A stretch of 27,719 bases of DNA from Clostridia bacterium (GTDB lineage: Bacteria; Bacillota; Clostridia; Christensenellales; CAG-917): assembly GCA_017500745.1 (NCBI GenBank), contig JAFVYE010000034.1:1-27719 (forward strand). Direction: 5' to 3'. A model generated the notes under the pieces. It saw only the letters and a program-made list of their open reading frames with translations, was not told the origin of the DNA and searched no databases. The position numbers were made by a program, and so were the translations under genes. This document shows positions 1 to 6,450 of this stretch, one piece after another (within the stretch, counting starts at the first letter, position 1; every line of letters starts with the position of its first letter).

Positions 1-819
1 AGCTACTACTACCCCGTCAGAGTCACAACTGCCATGGGTGTCAAATACTATTACGTTGAAATTGATGGGCTCAATGCTTGCATTGACATCTCAAATTTGA
101 CCGATGAGCCCACCTCATATGAGGGAGTCACTCTTGACAACGCTCTCCCTGGCAAACTGCTTTTGAAAGAAAACGTCACCCTCACCATTGGGGATCAAAG
201 TGTGGACTCAAACTGGACCATTGAGCTCATCGGCATGATTGACGACAACTATTTTGTCAAAGCATCCTTTGGGGACGTCACACGTTTTGGCGCGGTGCAA
301 AAATCCAACTTCACCACAGAGAACGTTGCTTATCATCAAATTGACAGCGCAAGACGTGAAGGGCTCATCAACAAAACCCCCGATGAAGAAATTGTTGAAA
401 GTGGCTCTGGCAAATCCACTCTTCTGCGCATAATACTCATCATTGGCATTGCTGTGCCCGCAATCATCATTGCAATAATGTTGTTTAAGCCGGGCAGAAA
501 CAGCTCCAAAAACAACTACGACCGTCAAGCAATGAAATCCCGCCGTGAAGATGAACTGGACTACGATCGTGACCGCAGATACGACCGTGATAGACGTGAC
601 TACGACAGACGTGATCGTGACTATGATCGTGGCTATCGTGACCGTGATTACGACAGACGTGATCGTGACTATGATCGTGACTATCGTGACCGTGATTACG
701 ACAGACGTGTCCGTGACTATGACAGAGATTACGACCGTGACAGACGTGACTATGACAGACGTGACTACGACAGAGATGATCGCAGACGTGACGACTACGA
801 CAGAGGTTATAGAGATTGA
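1..819 (+). CDS. Membrane protein with a YDRD-repeat tail, 5' end cut by window
   Basis: Family not recognised. The frame is open to the left edge, and the first ATG at 34 has no ribosome-binding site, so the gene very likely begins outside the window; 272 residues are visible. The N-terminal part has two similar stretches (YYYVEIDG...DISNLT and YFVKASFG...QKSNFT) that weakly resemble SH3-like beta repeats. One hydrophobic segment (about 421-486) follows and looks like a single transmembrane helix. The last ~100 residues are almost only Asp, Arg and Tyr in a YDRD/YRDRD pattern, strongly charged but balanced, probably disordered, and encoded by 48-nt tandem repeats. Inferred topology is an outside N-terminal domain and a cytoplasmic tail. 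The stop overlaps the start of the next gene (TTGA), so the two are probably co-translated. Function unknown. Confidence 0.7.
   Translation, partial: SYYYPVRVTTAMGVKYYYVEIDGLNACIDISNLTDEPTSYEGVTLDNALPGKLLLKENVTLTIGDQSVDSNWTIELIGMIDDNYFVKASFGDVTRFGAVQKSNFTTENVAYHQIDSARREGLINKTPDEEIVESGSGKSTLLRIILIIGIAVPAIIIAIMLFKPGRNSSKNNYDRQAMKSRREDELDYDRDRRYDRDRRDYDRRDRDYDRGYRDRDYDRRDRDYDRDYRDRDYDRRVRDYDRDYDRDRRDYDRRDYDRDDRRRDDYDRGYRD
598..711 (+). repeat. 48-bp in-frame tandem repeat coding the YDRD tail
   Basis: Two nearly identical 48-nt units (598-645 and 646-693) differ at only a couple of bases. A third, partial copy starts at 694 and diverges after about 15 nt. Each unit codes 16 residues of the D/R/Y-rich tail. 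Degenerate YDRD codon pairs continue on both sides (about 560-815). The low stop-codon content of this DNA also creates long spurious ORFs in other frames. Confidence 0.85.
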
Positions 820-1364
820 AAACACTTTATATCGCTTCCGACATACACGGAAGCTACGCTTATTTGAAAAAGTTTTTGCAAATTGTGGACCTTGACAAAG
901 GGGACAAACACATGGTTTTTCTTGGCGACACCTACAACCACGGCCCAAGAAACCCCTTCCCCGAGGAGTACGCACCCATGAAGGTTGAGGGGTTGCTTGA
1001 AGAGCGTATGGGGCAATTTGACCTCATCAAAGGCAACTGCGACAGCGAGGTTGACGAGATGATTTCTCCCTTCAAAATCAGGAGAGATTTCTGCCTCAAA
1101 GACGGCTCTCGCCACCTATATTTCACTCATGGACACAAGGTCAACAAGGACTTGCCCAAAAAGAATGCAAAGGCAGGGGACGTGGTGTTTTACGGCCACT
1201 TCCACACCCCCTATCACGCAGTGATAGACGGTGTCAACTACGTGTGCGTTGGCTCGGTGGCAATGCCCAAGGATGACGCCCCTCACACCTACGTCATTTA
1301 TCAAAACAACACCGTCATCATCAAATCTCTTGATGGCAACACAATATCACAAATCAAACTTTGA
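816..1364 (+). CDS. yfcE: YfcE-type metallophosphoesterase
   Basis: Calcineurin-like phosphodiesterase of the YfcE/MJ0936 family, 182 aa, the usual family length. Metal-binding motifs appear in order: DIHGS near residue 8, LGDTYNHGPRN near residue 35, GNCD near 67, THGH near 104 and GHFHTP near 125. Family members hydrolyse phosphodiester bonds with a di-metal centre, and the natural substrate is unclear. The start is a TTG that overlaps the stop of the upstream gene. An AGAGG ribosome-binding site lies at about 803-807, and no better ATG exists before the first metal motif. The stop TGA lies only 8 nt before the GH2 start, so it is probably one operon. Confidence 0.88.
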   Translation: MKTLYIASDIHGSYAYLKKFLQIVDLDKGDKHMVFLGDTYNHGPRNPFPEEYAPMKVEGLLEERMGQFDLIKGNCDSEVDEMISPFKIRRDFCLKDGSRHLYFTHGHKVNKDLPKKNAKAGDVVFYGHFHTPYHAVIDGVNYVCVGSVAMPKDDAPHTYVIYQNNTVIIKSLDGNTISQIKL

Positions 1365-1372
1365 GGTGCACC

Positions 1373-3130
1373 ATGAAAAGACACATTAGACTCAACACTC
1401 CCTTTGAAACAACAGACATCCCTCTCAGCGAATATCCTCGTCCTCAGTTCCAACGTGACAGCTACGTCACTTTGAACGGCAAGTGGCAATACGCCATCTA
1501 TCGCAACAGCGAGCGCTTTGACGGATATCAAGGAGAAATCTTGGTGCCCTTCTCCCCTGAATCACTTCTTTCTGGGCTCCCCGAAGGCACGATGGTCACT
1601 CCCAACGACGTGCTCTATTATCATCGTACCTTCACCCTTTCTCAAGACTTTTTGAAGGACAAAACCTTCATCCACTTTGGCGCAGTTGACTATGCATGCA
1701 AAGTCACCGTCAACGGCGTTGTCATTGGCGAACATACAGGGGGATACACACCCTTCTCATTTGACCTCACAGGTGTTGTCACCGCAGGCGAAAACACCAT
1801 TGACGTGGTTGTCACCGACCCCAGCGACACATCCTACCACGCCCGTGGAAAACAAGCCATGAAAAACGGCGGAATTTGGTACACTCCTCAATCAGGCATT
1901 TGGCAAAGCGTGTGGCTTGAAAGCGTGCCTGCTACATATCTCAAAGACGTCACGATTGTGCCCGACATTGACCTTGACACCGTGACTGTCAAGCTTGACA
2001 AGTCCAGAGACGTCACAGCAGAAATCATTGTTGCAGACAATGGCGTCACCATTGCAAAGGTGGCATCCGACCGTGATACAGTTGCAATCTCCCTCAAGGA
2101 TTACGAGCTTTGGTGCCCCGAAAACCCCAAGCTTTATGACCTCGTCATAAAAGTGGGCGATGACATTGTCAAATCATACTTTGGCATGCGCAAGTACAGC
2201 ATCGTCACAGACAAGCTTGGATTCAAGCGCCTCGGCCTCAACAACAAGCCCTATTTCCACACCGGCGTCCTTGATCAAGGATATTGGTCTGACGGCATGC
2301 TCACACCTCCCTCCAACTCCGCCCTTGAATATGACGTGAAACTTGTCAAGTCAATGGGCTTTAATATGATAAGAAAACACATCAAGATTGAACCTCTCCG
2401 CTGGTACTACCACTGCGACAAGGAGGGCATCCTTGTTTGGCAAGATATGGTGTCTGGTGGCGAAAAGTACAACATGATTTACATCGGCACTCTCGCCTTC
2501 CTTGAAATCCACATCAAAGACAACACTCCCTGCCAATACAAAAAGTTGGCACGTGCCAACAAGGACGGCAGAGATGAGTTTGAACGCGAATTGAGAGAAA
2601 CAATGAACTATCTCAAAAACGTGGTTTCACTTTCTGTTTGGGTGCCCTTCAACGAAGGTTGGGGACAATTTGACTCCGTGCGCATCACAAAGGAAATGAA
2701 GGAGCTTGACCCCACTCGTATCATTGACAGCGTCAGCGGTTGGAACGATCAAGGAAGAAACTCCAGCGACCTCAAGTCACGCCACATCTATTTCAAGCCC
2801 ATCACAAAGCCCTTCCGTGACAAGCGTTGCTACGTCCTCAGCGAATTTGGCGGATATTCATTGCCCACCGAGGACCATATGTACTCTCCCGACAAGATCT
2901 TTGGCTATAGAGTGTACAGAAAGCCCGAAACCTTGGCAAAAGGATTCAAAAACCTCTATGAAAAGAGCATTATGCCCCTCATTGACAAGGGACTTTCTGC
3001 AACAGTATACACTCAAGTCAGCGACGTTGAAGAGGAAATCAACGGCCTCATCACTTACGACAGAAAAGTTGTCAAGTTCCCCATTGATATGGTGAAGAAA
3101 CTCAACGAACAATTGAAAATCAAGGACTAA
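1373..3130 (+). CDS. Glycoside hydrolase family 2 (short form)
   Basis: A 585-aa GH2 enzyme (beta-galactosidase/beta-glucuronidase/beta-mannosidase superfamily). The order is an N-terminal sugar-binding jelly roll (LNGKWQ near residue 35, GGYTPFSFDL near 125), an immunoglobulin-like middle domain, then the TIM barrel. Predicted acid/base is Glu428 (FNEGWGQ) and predicted nucleophile Glu491 (SEFGGY). No signal peptide is visible, so it is probably cytoplasmic. It lacks the C-terminal domains of LacZ-type enzymes. The ATG at 1373 is preferred over the upstream TTG at 1361 because GAGGTG sits just before it. Substrate cannot be assigned. The setting between a phosphoesterase and the dTMP genes gives no sugar clue. 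Confidence 0.85.
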   Translation: MKRHIRLNTPFETTDIPLSEYPRPQFQRDSYVTLNGKWQYAIYRNSERFDGYQGEILVPFSPESLLSGLPEGTMVTPNDVLYYHRTFTLSQDFLKDKTFIHFGAVDYACKVTVNGVVIGEHTGGYTPFSFDLTGVVTAGENTIDVVVTDPSDTSYHARGKQAMKNGGIWYTPQSGIWQSVWLESVPATYLKDVTIVPDIDLDTVTVKLDKSRDVTAEIIVADNGVTIAKVASDRDTVAISLKDYELWCPENPKLYDLVIKVGDDIVKSYFGMRKYSIVTDKLGFKRLGLNNKPYFHTGVLDQGYWSDGMLTPPSNSALEYDVKLVKSMGFNMIRKHIKIEPLRWYYHCDKEGILVWQDMVSGGEKYNMIYIGTLAFLEIHIKDNTPCQYKKLARANKDGRDEFERELRETMNYLKNVVSLSVWVPFNEGWGQFDSVRITKEMKELDPTRIIDSVSGWNDQGRNSSDLKSRHIYFKPITKPFRDKRCYVLSEFGGYSLPTEDHMYSPDKIFGYRVYRKPETLAKGFKNLYEKSIMPLIDKGLSATVYTQVSDVEEEINGLITYDRKVVKFPIDMVKKLNEQLKIKD

Positions 3131-3139
3131 TCAAGCACT

Positions 3140-3970
3140 ATGAGCATCGCAGACAAAATATTTGTAGACACTTGCAGACAAATCATTGATGAAGGTGTTT
3201 GGGACACAGACCTTCCGGTCCGTCCCAGATGGCTTGACGGCACCCCCGCCCACACAGTAAAGAAGTTTTGCATAGTCAACCGCTACGACCTGTCAAAAGA
3301 GTTTCCCATCATCACTCTACGCAGGACGGCGTTTAAGTCTGCCATTGATGAAATCCTTTGGATATGGCAGAAAAAGTCAAACAACGTCCACGATCTTAAC
3401 TCTCATATCTGGGACAGTTGGGCAGATGAAAGCGGTTCAATCGGCAAAGCATACGGCTATCAACTTGGTGTCAAACACACCTATCCCGAGGGCGAATTTG
3501 ACCAAGTGGACAGGGTGCTTTATGACCTCAAGCACAATCCCTCATCCCGCCGTATCATGACCAACATATCCAACTTTCAAGACCTTCACAAAATGCACCT
3601 CTACCCTTGCGCATACTCTGTGACGTTCAACGTGACAAATGGCAAGCTCAACGCCATCCTCAACCAACGCAGTCAAGACACCCTCACCGCCAACAACTGG
3701 AACGTGGTGCAATATGCAGTCCTCGTCCATATGTTTGCACAAGTGAGTGGCCTTGAAGTTGGTGAGCTTGTCCACGTGATTTCGGACGCACACATCTACG
3801 ACAGACACGTGCCTATTGTGGAAAAGATTTTGCAGAACAAGCAGTTTAACGCACCAAAATTCTGGATAAACCCTGAAATCAAGGATTTCTATGACTTTAC
3901 AGTCAACGATTTCAAGCTTGAAGGATATGAGTTTACTCCCCTTGAGGACAAGATTGAAGTGGCGGTGTAA
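3140..3970 (+). CDS. thyA: Thymidylate synthase
   Basis: Converts dUMP and methylene-tetrahydrofolate to dTMP and dihydrofolate. The 276 aa match the family's usual 260-315. The catalytic cysteine is Cys157 in HLYPCAYS. The substrate-binding block NQRSQDTLTANNWN and the C-terminal HIYDRH segment are present. The C-terminal residue is Val, as usual for the enzyme's closing loop. The ribosome-binding site is weak (AAGGA at 3122-3126, 13 nt before ATG), and the gene starts 9 nt after the GH2 stop, so it may depend on translational coupling. It is followed by folA after one base, matching the shared folate cycle. Confidence 0.96.
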   Translation: MSIADKIFVDTCRQIIDEGVWDTDLPVRPRWLDGTPAHTVKKFCIVNRYDLSKEFPIITLRRTAFKSAIDEILWIWQKKSNNVHDLNSHIWDSWADESGSIGKAYGYQLGVKHTYPEGEFDQVDRVLYDLKHNPSSRRIMTNISNFQDLHKMHLYPCAYSVTFNVTNGKLNAILNQRSQDTLTANNWNVVQYAVLVHMFAQVSGLEVGELVHVISDAHIYDRHVPIVEKILQNKQFNAPKFWINPEIKDFYDFTVNDFKLEGYEFTPLEDKIEVAV

Positions 3971-3971
3971 A

Positions 3972-4559
3972 ATGAATCTTATCGTTGCAGTTGACAAAAA
4001 TTGGGGCATCGGCAAAAACAACGGACTTCTGTTTGACCTCAAAGCCGACATGAAACACTTTGTGGAGCACACTCGTGGCAAAGTGGTTGTGATGGGAGCA
4101 AACACTCTCCGCTCTTTGCCAAACGGTATGCCTCTCAAAAATCGTGTCAACATCGTGCTCAACCCCGATGGCGACATCATGGACGCCATTGAAAAGGGCT
4201 ATGTCCTCACCACCTCCCTTGATGAACTGCTTGAACAAGTCCACGCCGTCAAGGACAACGAGGTTTACGTAATTGGTGGCGCAATGATGTATCACACCTT
4301 GCTCCCCTACTGCCACACCGCATACATCACAAAGGTGGATGCTGACGGCGAGGCAACCGTGTTCCATGACAATCTTGACAAACTGGACAACTGGACCTGC
4401 ACAGAGGTTGGAGAGCCCATAGACGACAATGGTTACACCATCCGCTTCTGCACCTACAAAAACGCAAATCCTGTAGAGTTTGAGTCCACCATTGACTTGA
4501 ACAAGGAACATCTGCATACAATAAGAGCGGAACAAGCGTTCCTCAACCGCAACAAGTGA
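3972..4559 (+). CDS. folA: Dihydrofolate reductase
   Basis: Reduces dihydrofolate made by ThyA back to tetrahydrofolate with NADPH. The N-terminus MNLIVAVDKNWGIGKNN is the classical DHFR start. The acidic active-site residue is in LKADMKHF. The NADPH-binding part has VVVMGANTLRSLP and VYVIGGAMMY. The ATG at 3972 follows the thyA stop by one nucleotide; longer in-frame starts lie inside thyA and lack support. At 195 aa it is about 30 residues longer than typical DHFR (~160). The extra residues form a polar C-terminal tail after the final core strand (IRFCTYKN). Confidence 0.95.
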   Translation: MNLIVAVDKNWGIGKNNGLLFDLKADMKHFVEHTRGKVVVMGANTLRSLPNGMPLKNRVNIVLNPDGDIMDAIEKGYVLTTSLDELLEQVHAVKDNEVYVIGGAMMYHTLLPYCHTAYITKVDADGEATVFHDNLDKLDNWTCTEVGEPIDDNGYTIRFCTYKNANPVEFESTIDLNKEHLHTIRAEQAFLNRNK

Positions 4560-4590
4560 TCAAATCAAAACTAATTTTAGGAGATATATT

Positions 4591-4845
4591 ATGGAAAACT
4601 TTGCAACAAATTACATGAAAACCTACGAAGGCCTTGAACTTTGGGTCAAAGTCCTTCTCTGCTTGCTCTGGGACATTCCTTCAAACCTCTATCGCTTCTC
4701 CCGCAGTTTCCTCGGCAAAAACACACTCGGCATGGTAGTGGCCGTGCTCCTTGCAATCTTTGGCGGATGGATTCTCTTCATCGTTGACATCGTCTGCCTC
4801 ATTGTCAAAGGCAAGATCTACTGCTTGGAAGACCTCACCGCATAA
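4591..4845 (+). CDS. Small two-helix membrane protein, unknown function
   Basis: An 84-aa protein with a strong ribosome-binding site (TTTTAGGAGATATATT before ATG). Two hydrophobic segments are visible: about residues 17-30 (WVKVLLCLLWDIP) and 46-72 (GMVVAVLLAIFGGWILFIVDIV). A short linker with basic residues lies between them, and the tail is polar. I do not recognise a named family with certainty. It follows folA by 31 nt and is closed by a terminator, so it is the last gene of the dTMP operon or a short transcript of its own. Confidence 0.8.
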   Translation: MENFATNYMKTYEGLELWVKVLLCLLWDIPSNLYRFSRSFLGKNTLGMVVAVLLAIFGGWILFIVDIVCLIVKGKIYCLEDLTA

Positions 4846-4860
4846 TCAAATGAACACAAA

Positions 4861-4893
4861 AAAATGGCACTCGGTTGAGTGCCTTTTTTTGTT
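4861..4893 (+). terminator. Rho-independent terminator
   Basis: Stem GGCACTC (4866-4872), loop GGTT, stem GAGTGCC (4877-4883), then seven T. It closes the operon that ends with the 84-aa membrane protein. The same stem is used at 17961-17978. Confidence 0.9.
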
Positions 4894-4978
4894 TATTTCA
4901 CATGTATGCCTGCGTGTCAATAGTGATTTTTGTGTATGTTTTTCATCAAAATGGCAAAGATTGTGGTGGAGGTATAAT

Positions 4979-5575
4979 ATGGAACTTTTGGAAAGCAAAA
5001 CATTGAACAATTTAGCAAAGGCCTACGCCGGCGAGTGCCAAGCACGGACAAGATATGAGTTTATGGAGTACGGCGCAAGAAAACAAGGATACGCTTGCCT
5101 TGCTGAAATCATTGACAAGGTGGCGTACAACGAGTTCAACCACGCACGTATGTTCTACACCTATATCCAACAAGCCAGCGACAAAACCATTGAAAACGTG
5201 GAGGTGTGCGCAGGCTATCCCTTCAAGGAAAAGTGGGATCTCACAGAAAACCTGCGTCTTGCCAGTGAGGACGAAAAGAAGGAGGCCTTTGACATCTACC
5301 CTGCCTTTGCGGAAACTGCAAAGAAGGAGGGCTTCAAGGACATTGAACATCTGTTCAAAATGGTTGCAGACGTGGAAAAGTGCCACAGCATGCTCTTTGA
5401 GGACTTGTACAACCAAATGAAAACGGGCACAATGTACAAACGCAAAGTGGCTATGAAGTGGAAATGTGCAGGTTGTGGCTATGAAGCAACGGCAAAGAAA
5501 GCGTGGGAGGAATGTCCTCTCTGCAAAGCAAAACAGGGATTTGTCATGTTGCACCTCAATGACAACGCAGATTAA
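4979..5575 (+). CDS. rbr: Rubrerythrin
   Basis: Non-haem di-iron peroxidase that protects anaerobes from hydrogen peroxide, 198 aa. The ferritin-like domain carries the ligands: Glu in AYAGECQAR near residue 18, NEFNHA (ExxH-type) near 51-56 and VEKCH near 131-135. The C-terminal rubredoxin-like Fe(SCys)4 knuckle is Cys163-x2-Cys166 and Cys179-x2-Cys182. The start at 4979 is set by GGAGG at 4968-4972; an upstream in-frame extension from 4751 runs through the previous gene and the terminator and is spurious. Monocistronic, with a terminator on each side. No convincing -35/-10 pair was found upstream. Confidence 0.95.
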   Translation: MELLESKTLNNLAKAYAGECQARTRYEFMEYGARKQGYACLAEIIDKVAYNEFNHARMFYTYIQQASDKTIENVEVCAGYPFKEKWDLTENLRLASEDEKKEAFDIYPAFAETAKKEGFKDIEHLFKMVADVEKCHSMLFEDLYNQMKTGTMYKRKVAMKWKCAGCGYEATAKKAWEECPLCKAKQGFVMLHLNDNAD

Positions 5576-5580
5576 AACAC

Positions 5581-5606
5581 AAAAACCCGACTGTGTCGGG
5601 TTTTTT
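5581..5606 (+). terminator. Terminator of rubrerythrin
   Basis: Stem ACCCGAC (5585-5591), loop TGT, stem GTCGGGT (5595-5601), then T residues to 5606. It is only 10 nt after the stop codon. Confidence 0.9.
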
Positions 5607-5627
5607 GTTTGAATGTTTTGCGCGTTA

Positions 5628-5753
5628 TAAAAACGCGATAAATCGATGAAGAGCGCGAAAAAGCCCTGATAGACCGACCGCTGTGTACTTGGCGTACATA
5701 AGGGTGGGATATCAGGGCTTTGACAATGCTATTCGCGATTTAGCGCGTTTTTA
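5628..5753. repeat. 126-nt imperfect palindrome between convergent genes
   Basis: One long hairpin-forming sequence centred near 5690.5. The outer arms 5628-5645 and 5736-5753 pair at 17 of 18 positions. An internal loop region contains GAAGAGC/GCTATTC (6 of 7). Next is a perfect 11-bp stem, AAAGCCCTGAT (5660-5670) with ATCAGGGCTTT (5711-5721), and a tip hairpin TGTAC-TTGGC-GTACA near 5684-5698. The right arm includes the upp stop codon. It could be a small mobile palindromic element, a structured RNA, or an elaborate bidirectional terminator. A short local hairpin, CGCGTT (5621-5626) with AACGCG (5632-5637), competes with the left arm. Confidence 0.85.
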
Positions 5754-6389
5754 CTTGGTGCCGAAAAGTCGGTCGCCCGCATCTCCAAGCCCGGGCAAAA
5801 TGTAACCAACGTCGTTGAGTTGGCGGTCAAGGGTTGACACGTAGATTTTGACATCGGGGTGTGCTTCTGCAACGGTTTCAACACCAATGGGGGCTCCAAT
5901 GATGTTCATAAGACGGATGTCTTTGCATCCACGTTGCTTCAATGCATCAATTGCTGCCACGGCGCTTCCGCCTGTTGCGAGCATGGGGTCAAGAAGGATT
6001 GCAATGCTGTTTTCAATGCCTTCGGGGAGCTTGCAGTAGTACTCACAAGGTTGGAGAGTCTCCTCATTGCGATACATGCCGATGTGGCCTACTCTTGCCA
6101 AGGGGAAGAGGGTGTGGACACCATTGACCATGCCAAGACCTGCTCTGAGGATGGGCACGATTGACACTGCATTGTCTGCAACCATTGTTTGCTCTGTGAG
6201 TTCAAGAGGGGTCTGCACCATAACCTTTTTGGTGGGCACGTCTTTGAATGCTTCGTACACCATGAGGGTGGTGATTTCTTCAACGAGTTCTCTAAACTCC
6301 TTGGTGCTTGTCTTTTCATCACGGAGAATTGCAACTTTGTGTTGGATGAGGGGGTGATCAAAGATGGTCACGTTTGCGTATTCTTTCAT
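5751..6389 (-). CDS. upp: Uracil phosphoribosyltransferase
   Basis: Converts uracil and PRPP to UMP (pyrimidine salvage), 212 aa, the usual length. Recognised by the PRPP loop LLDPMLATGGSA near residues 131-142, the VPILRAGLGM segment near 78-87 and the C-terminal uracil-binding GYILPGLGDAGDR. ATG at 6389 is preceded by AAGGTGA. It lies 61 nt downstream of the uracil permease gene on the same strand, and a hairpin sits between them. Import and salvage are therefore genetically linked. Confidence 0.97.
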   Translation of the reverse strand: MKEYANVTIFDHPLIQHKVAILRDEKTSTKEFRELVEEITTLMVYEAFKDVPTKKVMVQTPLELTEQTMVADNAVSIVPILRAGLGMVNGVHTLFPLARVGHIGMYRNEETLQPCEYYCKLPEGIENSIAILLDPMLATGGSAVAAIDALKQRGCKDIRLMNIIGAPIGVETVAEAHPDVKIYVSTLDRQLNDVGYILPGLGDAGDRLFGTK

Positions 6390-6411
6390 ATTTCACCTTC
6401 AATGTAGAATA

Positions 6412-6437
6412 CAAGCCCATCCAAGTGGACGGGCTTG
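6412..6437 (-). other. Intercistronic hairpin between uraA and upp
   Basis: CAAGCCC-A-TCC (6412-6422), loop AAGT, GGA-C-GGGCTTG (6427-6437), with a single A/C mismatch. On the transcribed (-) strand it is not followed by a run of T, so it looks like an mRNA processing or stability hairpin rather than a full terminator. Confidence 0.6.
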
Positions 6438-6450
6438 CGTAAAATTTAAA

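Noticed and set aside
397..420. P-loop-like GSGKST in the first protein
   Set aside because: The residue required as Gly/Ala at the start of the Walker A pattern is Val, there is no nucleotide-binding fold around it, and the motif abuts the membrane helix. Chance match.
208..975. Long - strand ORF (255 codons) opposite the first gene, plus a + strand frame at 545-895
   Set aside because: Both are shadows of the YDRD repeat DNA, which lacks stop codons in several frames. They show low-complexity Val/Thr/Ile runs and have no ribosome-binding site.
3542..4189. 215-codon - strand ORF across thyA/folA
   Set aside because: It is antisense to two certain genes, has no family similarity and no proper start signals.
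3933..4535. 200-codon - strand ORF inside folA
   Set aside because: Antisense shadow of folA codon usage; not a plausible protein.
4751..4978. N-terminal extension of rubrerythrin
   Set aside because: It runs through the previous gene and a terminator; the real start has a GGAGG site and the family N-terminus.
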